Shown here piece after piece: positions 8,686 to 17,352 of a stretch of DNA of 64,000 nt. The position numbers and the translations under genes were made by a program. Under the pieces are notes generated by a model that ran no database searches, was not told the origin of the DNA, and saw only the letters and a list, made by a program, of their open reading frames with translations. Positions within the stretch are counted from its first letter, which is position 1; every line of letters begins with the position of its first letter. The stretch comes from Ruegeria sediminis (GTDB lineage Bacteria; Pseudomonadota; Alphaproteobacteria; Rhodobacterales; Rhodobacteraceae). The stretch is from the NCBI RefSeq assembly GCF_005938215.1, contig NZ_VCPD01000003.1, positions 186,001-250,000 of the forward strand, in the 5' to 3' direction.

Positions 8686-9765
8686 TCAGGCCGTGACGGT
8701 TCCGGCCTTCTGATCCACCAGGTAGTCGGTCGCCATCGCGCCGATCCACATGCAGAACAGCGCGAGCCATGCCGTGCCGACAAAGATCGACCCGCCGGTG
8801 ACACCTGCGCCGATGGCGCAACCACCGGCCAGCATGCCGCCAAACCCCATCAGAGCCGCGCCGATCATGGCCTTGCGCATGGTGACGGCATCGTCGAACG
8901 CCTGAAACCGCATTTCGCCCGCGAACCATGCGGCAAGCATCGCGCCGATGAAGACGCCGGGCACCAGTCCGACGTCGAATTCCAGGATGGCGTCGCGTTC
9001 AAGAAAGAACATCAGCGTGTGTGCCGACGGGCCGGTGAACGTTGCGCTTTCAATCTGGACCGGTTCGAAGGCCACTTGTGCAAGCGAATAGGTCAACACC
9101 CAGCCCACAGCGACGGCGAACCCGACGCCCGACGCAAAGATCAGCCGCGAAATGCCGATCCGTTGCCGATAGGCCAGCGCAAGCGCCGCGGCTGCGATAG
9201 CTACGCCGATGATCAGACCGCCGGCATGCGGGATGCCCAGGGCGGCGAGCAGATCCATGTTCCTCCCACCGTCGGTGATCCAGAGCGCCGCGATCCCGTC
9301 GCGCGCAGGGGAGAGGATGCCGGACAGGCTCATCTGCGCGACAACCGCAAAGATCAGCCCCGACACCACCGACCGGAGGTTGCCCGTCGCCGCCAGCACC
9401 AAAAGGCGTCCGGAACAGCCCCGCGCAAGGACCATGCCGGCGCCGAACATCAGCCCGCCGATGATCGCCCCGGACCAGCTGCCCGGCACCGCCATCATCC
9501 GCGCGTCGGCGGAGTCCATCAGCCCCAGAAGCTGTGCGCCCTGCACCCAGACCACCGCGGTCGAGAAAGTCAGCAGCCAGACCGCCACCTTGTCCTCGAC
9601 CCGGCCGCGGGCGAATTCGACGGTCGCCGCGCGCAGACAGAACCGGGACCGCTGCGCGGCGATTCCGAAGGTGATACCGGTGATCAGGCCGAACAGGGCG
9701 GCGGTCGGCGCTTCTCCCATTCGTTCGACCAGGTTGACGAGGTCCACGGCACTCTCCCATCGCAT
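8686..9765 (-). CDS. YeeE/YedE-type sulfur compound transporter
   Basis: 359 residues with about nine to ten hydrophobic segments and the three conserved cysteine sites of the family: C43 (RSRFCLRAA), C117 (ARGCSGR) and C316 (GGCAIGAG). In characterised YeeE (TsuA) proteins such cysteines relay thiosulfate through the membrane, so thiosulfate or a related sulfur compound is the likely substrate. An in-frame ATG at 9720 (MGEAPTAALF) is an alternative start that leaves all membrane segments. It is divergent from an MFS gene, with an FNR-like box at 9805-9818 between them. It converges closely on priA. Confidence 0.85.
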   Translation of the reverse strand: MRWESAVDLVNLVERMGEAPTAALFGLITGITFGIAAQRSRFCLRAATVEFARGRVEDKVAVWLLTFSTAVVWVQGAQLLGLMDSADARMMAVPGSWSGAIIGGLMFGAGMVLARGCSGRLLVLAATGNLRSVVSGLIFAVVAQMSLSGILSPARDGIAALWITDGGRNMDLLAALGIPHAGGLIIGVAIAAAALALAYRQRIGISRLIFASGVGFAVAVGWVLTYSLAQVAFEPVQIESATFTGPSAHTLMFFLERDAILEFDVGLVPGVFIGAMLAAWFAGEMRFQAFDDAVTMRKAMIGAALMGFGGMLAGGCAIGAGVTGGSIFVGTAWLALFCMWIGAMATDYLVDQKAGTVTA

Positions 9766-9804
9766 TCACGCATTGCTATGTAATGCTTCAACCCGGCCTC
9801 TGCT

Positions 9805-9818
9805 TTGATGCAGATCAG
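9805..9818. promoter_or_regulatory. FNR/FnrL-like box in the yeeE-MFS divergent region
   Basis: TTGAT-GCAG-ATCAG matches the FNR-family palindrome TTGAT-N4-ATCAA at nine of ten defined positions. It lies 40 bp upstream of the YeeE-type start and 59 bp upstream of the MFS start, so it could serve either promoter. Binding is inferred only. Confidence 0.45.
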
Positions 9819-9876
9819 ATGTGCGCATACCGGATTCCTCTCGCCAAGGGACCCCGATCGGCGTAGAGGACATCTC

Positions 9877-11109
9877 ATGATGAAACCCGTACCCCTGTCC
9901 GAGGCGCGGAATCTGCCTCTCTGGCGCCGTCCCGTCACGCTTCTGTTCGTCATGGCGGTGACCATGCCCATCGCATTCAACGCCTGGAACGCGCTGCTCA
10001 ACAATTTCGTCATCGAAATGGCGGACTTCGACGGTGCGGATATCGGTCTTCTCCACACGGTGCGCGAGATCCCCGGCTTTCTGGCGATCGGGGTGATCGC
10101 GGTGATCCTTTTCATCCGCGAACAGGTTCTGGCGATGATCTCGCTGGTGCTGCTTGGGGTGGCCACGGCGGTCACGGCCTGGTTTCCCAACCTCGGCGGG
10201 TTGTTGTTCGTCACCCTCTTCAGTTCCATCGGGTTTCACTATTACGAGACGGTAAACCAGTCGCTGCAATTGCAATGGTTGCCCAAGGATCGTGCGCCGC
10301 AGGTCCTTGGATGGCTGGTTGCAGCGGGTTCGGCCGCGACGCTGGTGGTTTACGGGCTGATCGTCCTTACGTGGGAGAGGTTCGATCTGGCCTACAACAC
10401 GGTCTTCATGGCGGCCGGCGGTCTGACCGTTCTGCTGGCGCTGTTCAGCCTCGTCGCCTACCCACAGTTCGATTCGCCGACGCCGCAGACCAAGAAACTG
10501 ATCCTGCGCCGGCGGTACTGGCTGTATTACGCGCTGCAATTCATGGCCGGCGCGCGCCGGCAGATCTTTGTCGTTTTCGCGGGCTTCATGATGGTCGAGA
10601 AATTCGGCTTCAAAGTTCACGAATTGACCGGGCTTTATCTGATCAACCTGCTGATCAACATGTTGGTCGCGCCACTGCTGGGTAAGGCCGTCGCCAAGTT
10701 CGGTGAACGCCGCACTCTTATCTTCGAATATGCCGGGCTGGCCACGGTGTTCGCCGCGTATGGCGGCATCTACTGGTTCGGTTGGGGTGTCGTACTGGCG
10801 GCCATTCTCTACGTGATCGATCATATCCTGTTCGCACTGGCGCTGGCGCTGAAAACCTATTTCCAAAAGATTGCAGACCCCGCGGACATCGCCCCCACCG
10901 CGGCCGTGGCCTTCACGATCAACCACATCGCCGCGGTGTTCCTGCCGGTTCTGCTTGGGCTGCTTTGGGTGGTCTCGCCCGGGGCAGTGTTCGGTTTGGC
11001 GGCGGCGATGGCGCTGGTGTCGCTGTCGCTGTCCTTGCTGATCCCGCGCCACCCGGAACCGGGAAACGAAACGGTCTTCTCCCGATTTGCCCCGGCGCCG
11101 GCGGAATGA
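9877..11109 (+). CDS. Major facilitator superfamily transporter
   Basis: 410 residues with about twelve hydrophobic segments, an MFS carrier. Landmarks include the membrane start RPVTLLFVMAVTMPIAF, loop residues REIPGFLAIG and, after the central loop DSPTPQTKKLILRRRYW, a second six-helix half. The substrate cannot be told from the sequence. The start ATG 9877 is preferred over an ATG at 9805 because AGAGGA sits 6 bp before it at 9865-9870; the longer form would also begin inside the FNR-like box. It probably forms an operon with the MATE gene 6 bp downstream. Confidence 0.85.
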   Translation: MMKPVPLSEARNLPLWRRPVTLLFVMAVTMPIAFNAWNALLNNFVIEMADFDGADIGLLHTVREIPGFLAIGVIAVILFIREQVLAMISLVLLGVATAVTAWFPNLGGLLFVTLFSSIGFHYYETVNQSLQLQWLPKDRAPQVLGWLVAAGSAATLVVYGLIVLTWERFDLAYNTVFMAAGGLTVLLALFSLVAYPQFDSPTPQTKKLILRRRYWLYYALQFMAGARRQIFVVFAGFMMVEKFGFKVHELTGLYLINLLINMLVAPLLGKAVAKFGERRTLIFEYAGLATVFAAYGGIYWFGWGVVLAAILYVIDHILFALALALKTYFQKIADPADIAPTAAVAFTINHIAAVFLPVLLGLLWVVSPGAVFGLAAAMALVSLSLSLLIPRHPEPGNETVFSRFAPAPAE

Positions 11110-11115
11110 GCGCGC

Positions 11116-12510
11116 ATGGCAAATAGAGGGCGGTTCCTGACCGGTTCGACCATGGGGCATGTGGTGCGCATGACCCTGGCGGGCGCCATGGGCATCACCT
11201 TTGTCTTTCTGGTGGACGCGGCCAACCTGTTCTGGATCGCGAAACTGCAACAGCCGCGGCTGATGGCGGCAATCGGATTTGCCTTTGCCATCCAGTTCCT
11301 GTCGGTCAGCGTCGGGATCGGTCTGATGATCGCCGCGACCGCCCTGATCTCGCGCCGGATCGGAGAGGGGCGGCGCGGCCTGGCACGCAGGCAAGCCACC
11401 AGCGCGATGTTCCTCGCCTTCCTGATCCAGAGCGCCGTTGGCCTGCTGATCCTGGCATTCCGCCACCAGATCGTGAGCCTTTCGGGCGCAGAGGGCGAGA
11501 CCGCCGCGCTGGCCGCGCGCTATTTGTCCATCACCGTTCCTTCGCTGGGCATCATGGCGGCCGGAATGATCGCCAACGGCGCGCTGCGCGCCGAAGGAGA
11601 TGCGATGCGCTCCATGTCAGTCACCCTGGCCTCGGGCGGAGTGGCCATGGTGATCGACCCGATCCTGATCTACGTGCTGGAGATGGGGTTGGACGGGGCG
11701 GCGTATGGCGTCGTGCTTTTCCGGTTCGTGATGTTCGGCATGGCTATTTATTTTGCGACGGTGCCGCATGACCTGCTGGCCCGCCCCAGATTGCGCGACT
11801 GTCTGGGAAGTTTGCGCCCCTATCTTCTGATTGCCGTTCCCGCGATCCTGACGCAACTTGCCGCGCCGGTCGGCAACTACATCCTGACGACGGTGATGGC
11901 CCCCTTTGGCGATCAGGCCATGGCCGGATGGGCGGTGGTCGGGCGGCTGACCGTGGTGGCCTTTGGCGGCATCTTTTCGCTGGCAGGGGCAATCGGCGGC
12001 ATATTCGGCCAGAACTACGGAGCAAGGGAATTCGACCGCGTGAGATGTACCTATCGCGACTCGATCCTCTTCGGGCTTGGATACACGCTGGTGATGTGGG
12101 CAATCCTATTCATGGCGACACCGGCAATAGCGGGCTGGTTCGCGTTGCCGGACGCGGCGGTCAAGGTTCTGGCGGCATTCACGGTCGTCGGTGCGGGCGG
12201 ATTCGTCTTTGCCTCGTTGCTGTTCGTTTCGAATGCGGCTTTCAATGCGCTGGGCCGGGCAAGGCGCGCGACCATGACCAACTGGACGCGGGACGTGGTG
12301 CTGACATTGCCGGCGGCCATATGGCTGGCCTCGACCTTTGGCGCGCCGGGCGTCATCTATGCCCAGGCGCTGTGCAGTCTGATCGTCGGGCTGGCTGCCT
12401 CGTTCTGGGGTTGGCGCTATGTCGGAACGCTGGGGCGCGAGACGCTGCCCAAGCTTGACCTCGCGCCGCCACGGTCCTACGCGCATCCTGACAGATTCAG
12501 GAGACGCTGA
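11116..12510 (+). CDS. MATE family efflux transporter
   Basis: 464 residues, twelve predicted membrane helices in two MatE repeats (GHVVRMTLAGAMGITFVFLVD in the first half; LRPYLLIAVPAILTQLAAPVGNY opening the second). MATE proteins are Na+- or H+-coupled antiporters for drugs, organic cations or polyketides; the cargo here is unknown. It follows the MFS gene closely, and its TGA overlaps the ATG of prmA by one base (TGATG), so the MFS, MATE and prmA genes are likely co-transcribed. Confidence 0.9.
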   Translation: MANRGRFLTGSTMGHVVRMTLAGAMGITFVFLVDAANLFWIAKLQQPRLMAAIGFAFAIQFLSVSVGIGLMIAATALISRRIGEGRRGLARRQATSAMFLAFLIQSAVGLLILAFRHQIVSLSGAEGETAALAARYLSITVPSLGIMAAGMIANGALRAEGDAMRSMSVTLASGGVAMVIDPILIYVLEMGLDGAAYGVVLFRFVMFGMAIYFATVPHDLLARPRLRDCLGSLRPYLLIAVPAILTQLAAPVGNYILTTVMAPFGDQAMAGWAVVGRLTVVAFGGIFSLAGAIGGIFGQNYGAREFDRVRCTYRDSILFGLGYTLVMWAILFMATPAIAGWFALPDAAVKVLAAFTVVGAGGFVFASLLFVSNAAFNALGRARRATMTNWTRDVVLTLPAAIWLASTFGAPGVIYAQALCSLIVGLAASFWGWRYVGTLGRETLPKLDLAPPRSYAHPDRFRRR

Positions 12511-13388
12511 TGCCGACATATACCGCTCTGACCACGCTGAAGGGCAAGGCCGCCGCCGAAGGGCTGGGCGAAGCGATGGAACGCCTGGACCCGGAACCCA
12601 CCGGCGTTGGCATCTTCGAGGTCGAGGATGGGTCGGGATTGTGGGAGGTGGGCGGCTACTTCACCGACCCGCCGGACGACGCGGCGCTGGCGGTGCTTGC
12701 AGCGGCTTTCGGGTCCAAGCCCTTCGTCGTGTCTGAACTGCCCGAGACCGATTGGGTCGCGCATGTGCGGCGGGAACTGGCGCCGGTCGAGGCGGGCCGC
12801 TTCTTCGTCTATGGCAGCCACGACGCCGACAAGCTGCCCGAGGGGCGCGTGCCGCTGCTGATCGAAGCGGCGATGGCGTTCGGCACCGGCCATCACGGCA
12901 CCACGCTTGGTTGCCTGAAAGCGCTGGACAAGTTGATTGAAGACGGTTTCGAGGCGTCGAAAGTGGCCGACATCGGATGCGGTACCGCGGTTCTGGCCAT
13001 GGCTGCCGCTCGGATCTGGCAGGGTGATGTCCTGGCCAGCGACATCGACCAGGTCGCCGTAGATGTGGCCGAGGCGAACCTGCGCGCGAACGGGATGGAA
13101 GGGGCCGTCCGTTGTCTTGAAGCGGCGGGATTCGACCATCCCGAGTTGCGGGCCGCCGGTCCGTTCGACCTGATCTTCGCCAATATCCTCAAAGGTCCCT
13201 TGGTGGCCCTGGCGCCCGAGGTGGCCGCGAATCTGCAGGCCGGCGCACATGCGATCCTGTCGGGAATACTCAATGAACAGGCGGATGACGTCATATCGGT
13301 TTATTTCGAGAACGGCGTCAATCTGTGTGCGCGGGACCAGATTGGTGAGTGGACGACGCTGATTTTAAGGAAACAGGGCGCGAATTAG
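12510..13388 (+). CDS. prmA: Ribosomal protein L11 methyltransferase
   Basis: SAM-dependent enzyme that methylates ribosomal protein L11. 292 residues. The N-terminal substrate-recognition domain covers about 1-100; the Rossmann methyltransferase domain follows with EAAMAFGTGHHGTT, motif I ADIGCGTAVLAMAA, the acidic post-I residue in ASDIDQVAVDVAEAN, and the PrmA signature FDLIFANILKGPL. Start ATG overlaps the MATE stop. It is a well-known family and the assignment is firm. Confidence 0.93.
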   Translation: MPTYTALTTLKGKAAAEGLGEAMERLDPEPTGVGIFEVEDGSGLWEVGGYFTDPPDDAALAVLAAAFGSKPFVVSELPETDWVAHVRRELAPVEAGRFFVYGSHDADKLPEGRVPLLIEAAMAFGTGHHGTTLGCLKALDKLIEDGFEASKVADIGCGTAVLAMAAARIWQGDVLASDIDQVAVDVAEANLRANGMEGAVRCLEAAGFDHPELRAAGPFDLIFANILKGPLVALAPEVAANLQAGAHAILSGILNEQADDVISVYFENGVNLCARDQIGEWTTLILRKQGAN

Positions 13389-13483
13389 ACGCTTTCAGGG
13401 AGTTTTCTGGTTTTCCGCCACGGTTTTGTCGCATTGTTTCAGTACCGTCCTTGAATTTGATGGGGGGCGGTTTGGAGGCTGCC

Positions 13484-13828
13484 ATGACCGGAAAACAACT
13501 GGAATTCGACCAGCGCGTTCATCGCTTGAACAAGAAGCACCAGAAGATGTCGCGCGGCTACCGTACGCAGGTCCGCTCGGACGGCCTGGTCGTCATGAAA
13601 CCCTACCGGGTTCGCTCGGCGATCCCGACGCGGGTGATCGTCATGGCGCTCTGCGCGTTCTTTGCGTTCAAGGCATTCCTGCTGTCGACCATAGGAGCGA
13701 CTTCCTATGACGAGCGCGTTCAACGGCTGAGCAACGGAACGCCGGTGGAAAAGGCAGGCGCTTGGGTGATGCAGGCCGAACCCGTATCCGAGTTCCTGGC
13801 TGCGCAATTCACCAAGGTTCTCCGCTAG
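13484..13828 (+). CDS. Small single-pass membrane protein of unknown function
   Basis: 114 residues from ATG 13484. Residues 1-46 are strongly basic (RVHRLNKKHQKMSRGYR), residues about 47-68 form one hydrophobic segment (AIPTRVIVMALCAFFAFKAFLL), and the rest (SYDERVQRLSNGTPVEKAG) would lie in the periplasm if the positive-inside rule holds. I do not recognise a named family. It follows prmA by 95 bp and ends just before a strong terminator. An upstream in-frame start at 13349 overlaps prmA and is less likely. Confidence 0.6.
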   Translation: MTGKQLEFDQRVHRLNKKHQKMSRGYRTQVRSDGLVVMKPYRVRSAIPTRVIVMALCAFFAFKAFLLSTIGATSYDERVQRLSNGTPVEKAGAWVMQAEPVSEFLAAQFTKVLR

Positions 13829-13836
13829 GAAAAAGA

Positions 13837-13870
13837 AAAACGCCGTGTGAGGGAGGTCACGCGGCGTTTT
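13837..13870. terminator. Bidirectional rho-independent terminator
   Basis: A 14-bp stem with one G-U pair (arms 13837-13850 and 13857-13870, loop GGGAGG) carries an A-rich left flank and a T-rich right flank (TTTTCTTTT). It lies between the small membrane gene (+) and the convergent DUF1127 gene (-) and can serve both. Confidence 0.9.
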
Positions 13871-13916
13871 CTTTTCGCCCCCGAGGGAGGAGAGGGGCAA
13901 TGAGTGAGTGGTTGGC

Positions 13917-14129
13917 TTAACGCCGGCCTTCGGCCACGACGTCGATGTCGCCGCGGCAGAGACCGATATCTTCCAGTTCACGGTCGGTCAGACCGGCCAG
14001 CGCGTTGCGGGTAACGCGGGCGTCGTTCCATTCCACAACGGCGTTCACGACCGATGCGAAGATTGCGCCGATACGGCCTGCAAGGCCGAACGAGCCGGTG
14101 GTGGCGCGGGTGGTGTCCAGTGCAGCCAT
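13917..14129 (-). CDS. DUF1127 small protein
   Basis: 70 residues ending in the DUF1127 signature: NALAGLTDRELEDIGLCRGDIDVVAEGRR, in which the L-x2-L-x-D-x2-L-x-D-I-G pattern is clear. Short arginine-rich DUF1127 proteins of alphaproteobacteria have been linked to RNA-binding, phosphate and carbon metabolism control. The N-terminal half is hydrophobic (GRIGAIFASVVNAVVEW) and could touch the membrane. It is a single-gene unit, divergent from ruvC. Confidence 0.8.
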   Translation of the reverse strand: MAALDTTRATTGSFGLAGRIGAIFASVVNAVVEWNDARVTRNALAGLTDRELEDIGLCRGDIDVVAEGRR

Positions 14130-14460
14130 ATCCTGTTCCTTTCCGATTGGAGCTACTATTCCGTTCTTTCAGTGAGCGGGCATCTAGTCGCGCCGGATCG
14201 ACTGTGCAAGTGCAGAAAATGCATGTGTGCCATGCGTTTCCTGCAATGGTTTGGCAGCGCGCAATACCTTTGAAACATTGGCCTTTTTCACGGTTTCCGG
14301 ATGTCGATTCCGAACCGCCGAACGGCGCATTTGGCCCGGAATGTCGTGTTTCGGACAGTTCCGTCGTTTTCGTGCGTGAGGTCAAATCGCTTGGAAAATG
14401 TTCTCGGTTCGTGCTAATTCGGAACAAAAGAACCATAACCCGAGCAGGCCGAGGCGAAAC
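14130..14460. other. Intergenic region between DUF1127 and ruvC (331 bp)
   Basis: No coding frame with family similarity is visible. It must hold the divergent promoters of the DUF1127 gene and of ruvCAB. The stretch 14400-14414 reads GTTC-N7-GTGC, one base away from the alphaproteobacterial LexA box GTTC-N7-GTTC, 46 bp before ruvC. Nothing else stands out. Confidence 0.5.
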
Positions 14461-14958
14461 ATGCGGATTCTGGGCATTGATCCGGGGTTGAGAACCCTGG
14501 GATGGGGCGTCATCGAATCGCATGGCAGCCGCCTTAGCCATGTCGCCAACGGGCTGTGCCACTCCGACGGCGACGATTTGGGTGAACGCCTCTTGTCTCT
14601 TCACAACCAGATCGTCGAGGTCATCGCCGAGTTTGCGCCGGATCAGGCCGCGATCGAACAGACTTTCGTGAACAAGGATGGCGCTGGAACGCTCAAGCTG
14701 GGGCAGGCGCGGGGGGTGGCGCTGCTGACGCTGGCGCAGGCAGGACTGCCGGTCGGGGAATACGCGCCCAACCGGGTCAAGAAGACGGTGGTCGGCGTCG
14801 GTCATGCGGAAAAGGAGCAGGTCCTGCACATGGTCAAGCTGCAACTGCCGGGGTGCCAGCCGAAAGGGGCGGACGCTGCCGACGCGCTGGCGATCGCCAT
14901 TTGCCACGCCTACTACGGCAAGGCGCAGTTTGGGCGGCCGAAGGAGGCGCGGGCATGA
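14461..14958 (+). CDS. ruvC: Holliday junction resolvase RuvC
   Basis: Endonuclease that cuts Holliday junctions together with RuvAB. 165 residues. Acidic catalytic residues are D7 (GIDPG), E66 (AAIEQTFV) and the pair D138/D141 in [15 protein letters not shown]. The start ATG 14461 is chosen because [17 protein letters not shown] is the standard N-terminus; a longer frame from 14398 adds an unrelated leader. The stop overlaps the ruvA start (ATGA). Confidence 0.97.
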   Translation: MRILGIDPGLRTLGWGVIESHGSRLSHVANGLCHSDGDDLGERLLSLHNQIVEVIAEFAPDQAAIEQTFVNKDGAGTLKLGQARGVALLTLAQAGLPVGEYAPNRVKKTVVGVGHAEKEQVLHMVKLQLPGCQPKGADAADALAIAICHAYYGKAQFGRPKEARA

Positions 14959-15638
14959 TCGGCAAGTTGACAGGGCGTCTGGACTACCGCGCGGCAGATC
15001 ACATCCTGATCGACGTGCGCGGGGTCGGGTACATCGTCTATTGCTCGGACCGGACCATGGCGGCATTGCCGGGCGTGGGCGAGGCGGTCGCGCTGTATAC
15101 CGACATGGTGGTGCGCGAGGATCTGATGCAGCTTTACGGCTTCACGTCGCTTGTCGAGAAGGAATGGCACCGCCTTCTCTGCTCGGTGCAGGGCGTCGGG
15201 GCCAAGGTTTCGCTCGCGATCCTGGGGGCGCTTGGGCCCGATGGCGTCAGCCGGGCGATCGCTTTGGGCGACTGGGCGTCTGTCAAGGCCGCCAAGGGCG
15301 TCGGCCCCAAGACGGCGCAGCGGATCGTGCTTGACCTCAAGGACAAGGCCCCGGGCGTGATGGCGATGGGTGGAACCGTAGTCGATGCGATGGACGGCCC
15401 AGTCACCGACGTTTTGGAACCTGACGAGGCCGCGCCCGCTCCGGAACGCAAACCCGTCGCCAGGCAGCCGGTGGGAGCGGCGGCCGCGTCGGCAGGGGCC
15501 TTGTCCGCCCTGTCCAACCTGGGCTACGGCCCATCCGAGGCCGCAGCCGCTGTCGCCGAAGCCGCCGCCGCCACGCCCGAGGCGGGTGAGGCAGAGCTTA
15601 TCCGCTCGGCGTTGCGGCTTTTGGCTCCGAAAGGGTGA
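14955..15638 (+). CDS. ruvA: Holliday junction branch migration protein RuvA
   Basis: DNA-binding subunit that grips the four-way junction and recruits RuvB. 227 residues: OB-fold domain I ([20 protein letters not shown]), domain II with two helix-hairpin-helix motifs ([17 protein letters not shown] and [19 protein letters not shown]), an Ala/Pro-rich linker, and domain III ([21 protein letters not shown]) that contacts RuvB. It overlaps ruvC by 4 bp and lies 7 bp before ruvB. Confidence 0.97.
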   Translation: MIGKLTGRLDYRAADHILIDVRGVGYIVYCSDRTMAALPGVGEAVALYTDMVVREDLMQLYGFTSLVEKEWHRLLCSVQGVGAKVSLAILGALGPDGVSRAIALGDWASVKAAKGVGPKTAQRIVLDLKDKAPGVMAMGGTVVDAMDGPVTDVLEPDEAAPAPERKPVARQPVGAAAASAGALSALSNLGYGPSEAAAAVAEAAAATPEAGEAELIRSALRLLAPKG

Positions 15639-15645
15639 ATGAACG

Positions 15646-16665
15646 ATGATCGACGCGGATCCCACCATAAGGCCGGAGCCTCTGCCCGAGGACAACGACC
15701 GCGCGCTGCGCCCGCAGGGGCTGGACGAATTCATCGGGCAGGCCGAGGCTCGGGCGAACCTGCGCATCTTCATCCAATCCGCCCGCCAACGCGGCGAGGC
15801 GATGGATCACACGCTGTTTCATGGACCGCCGGGTCTGGGCAAGACGACGCTGGCGCAGATCATGGCGCGGGAGCTGGGCGTGAATTTCCGCATGACGTCG
15901 GGCCCGGTGCTGGCCAAGGCGGGGGACCTTGCCGCGATCCTCACCAATCTCGAGGCGCGGGATGTTCTGTTCATAGACGAGATCCACCGGCTGAACCCGG
16001 CGGTAGAAGAAGTGTTGTACCCCGCGATGGAGGATTTCGAGCTTGATCTCGTGATCGGCGAGGGCCCCGCCGCGCGCACCGTGCGGATCGAGTTGCAGCC
16101 CTTCACGCTGGTGGGTGCGACCACGCGGATGGGGCTGTTGACCACGCCTCTGCGTGACCGGTTCGGCATCCCGACACGGCTGCAATTCTATACCGTCGAC
16201 GAATTGCACGAGATCGTCACCCGGAACGCGCGCAAACTGGGGGCACCGGCGGAACTGGATGGCGCGCGCGAGATCGCGCGGCGCTCGCGCGGGACGCCCC
16301 GAATTGCCGGGCGCCTGCTGCGCCGGGTCGTTGACTTTGCCGTGGTCGAAGGGGACGGGCGGATCACCCGGGATCTGGCGGATAACGCCTTGACGCGACT
16401 TGGGGTGGACCATCTGGGTCTGGACGGGGCCGACCGCCGGTACCTACGCCTGATCGCCGAGAACTATTCGGGCGGACCGGTGGGAATTGAAACCCTGTCC
16501 GCAGCTTTGTCCGAAAGCCGGGACTCGCTGGAAGAAGTTATCGAGCCGTTCCTGCTGCAGCAGGGCCTGATCCAGCGCACGCCGCGCGGTCGGATGCTGG
16601 CGCAAAAGGCGTGGGAACACCTGGGCTTGCCGATGCCAAAACGGCAGAGCGATCTCTTTGGTTGA
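15646..16665 (+). CDS. ruvB: Holliday junction branch migration ATPase RuvB
   Basis: AAA+ hexameric motor that drives branch migration. 339 residues: Walker [13 protein letters not shown], Walker [18 protein letters not shown], sensor 1 LVGATTRMG, arginine-finger region [13 protein letters not shown], and the C-terminal winged helix with the end [13 protein letters not shown]. Last gene of ruvCAB, followed by a small hairpin repeat. Confidence 0.97.
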   Translation: MIDADPTIRPEPLPEDNDRALRPQGLDEFIGQAEARANLRIFIQSARQRGEAMDHTLFHGPPGLGKTTLAQIMARELGVNFRMTSGPVLAKAGDLAAILTNLEARDVLFIDEIHRLNPAVEEVLYPAMEDFELDLVIGEGPAARTVRIELQPFTLVGATTRMGLLTTPLRDRFGIPTRLQFYTVDELHEIVTRNARKLGAPAELDGAREIARRSRGTPRIAGRLLRRVVDFAVVEGDGRITRDLADNALTRLGVDHLGLDGADRRYLRLIAENYSGGPVGIETLSAALSESRDSLEEVIEPFLLQQGLIQRTPRGRMLAQKAWEHLGLPMPKRQSDLFG

Positions 16666-16672
16666 AGCCGCG

Positions 16673-16720
16673 CGCCGGAGATTTTATGCCTCCGGCGGGA
16701 GTATTTGCAAAATGATGAAG
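16673..16720. repeat. Intergenic hairpin element after ruvB, of a type I associate with Rhodobacterales
   Basis: CGCCGGAG (16673-16680) and CTCCGGCG (16690-16697) form an 8-bp perfect stem around a 9-base loop, followed by GGAGTATTTGCAAAATGATGAAG. From memory, elements with TGCCTCCGGCGGG followed by an A/T-rich tail occur many times between genes in Rhodobacterales genomes. Only this copy is in the window. It may act as a weak terminator or a 3'-end stabiliser. Confidence 0.5.
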
Positions 16721-16728
16721 ATCGGCGC

Positions 16729-17352
16729 GTGACACCACAAGAGATAGAAGCACTGTTCACCCGAGAAACCGGGGAATTCCTGTTTGCCCGTTGGGGTCGA
16801 CCGATCGTGCCGGTCGTCTTTGGGGTCGAGGAGCAGACACTGTCGGTGGTCAAGGGGGCTTTCGAGGCGGTGGTGGCCTTGGCCGGGCACAAGATGGCCG
16901 AAACCGATCCGGAACTTGGCGCCAATTGCATGGTCTTCTTTTTTCGGGAATGGAACGAGCTGCTGGAGGTCCCAGACCTCGACCGGCTCATCCCGGACCT
17001 GGGCCCCTTGGTCGAGCGGCTGATCGAAGCGGGCGCCAACCAGTACCGCGTGTTCCGCTTCGAGGCGGATGGCGCGATCAAGGCGGCCTTCGTCTTCCTG
17101 CGCATGGATGAGCAGCTTCAGGCACTGCCGGCCGAGACCCTGGCGCTGAGCCAGGTCGCGCAGACCATCCTACTGTGGTCGGATACGGCGTTCCGAACGC
17201 AATCGCCCTTGGCGCTGGCGGGTGACGCGACGATCCTGCGCCCCGATATTGCCGGTCTCATACGTGCCGCCTATGATCCGGTCCTGCCGGGGGCGACGCG
17301 GGACAGCTCCCACGCGCTGAGGTTGTTCGCCCGCCTGGAGCGTCCGCAATGA
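16729..17352 (+). CDS. Conserved hypothetical protein between ruvB and ybgC
   Basis: 207 residues, soluble, acidic, with no signal peptide or membrane segment. Visible parts: VTPQEIEALFTRETGEFLFARWGRPIVPVVFGV, a central FFFREWNELLEVPDLDRLIPDLGPLVERL, and NQYRVFRFEADGAIKAAFVFLRMDE. I do not recognise a functional family and see no catalytic motif. The start is either GTG 16729 or a TTG at 16705; GTG is kept because the TTG lies inside the hairpin repeat's tail. Its stop overlaps the ybgC ATG by 4 bp, tying it to the Tol-Pal operon. Confidence 0.65.
   Translation: MTPQEIEALFTRETGEFLFARWGRPIVPVVFGVEEQTLSVVKGAFEAVVALAGHKMAETDPELGANCMVFFFREWNELLEVPDLDRLIPDLGPLVERLIEAGANQYRVFRFEADGAIKAAFVFLRMDEQLQALPAETLALSQVAQTILLWSDTAFRTQSPLALAGDATILRPDIAGLIRAAYDPVLPGATRDSSHALRLFARLERPQ

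Noticed and set aside
9766..11466. A 566-residue frame opposite the MFS and MATE genes
   Set aside because: Gln/Arg/His-rich shadow without domains; the MFS and MATE genes on the plus strand are clearly real.
14130..14460. Small RNA gene or tRNA in the ruvC upstream gap
   Set aside because: No cloverleaf, no strong hairpin with U run and no clear promoter/terminator pair could be seen.
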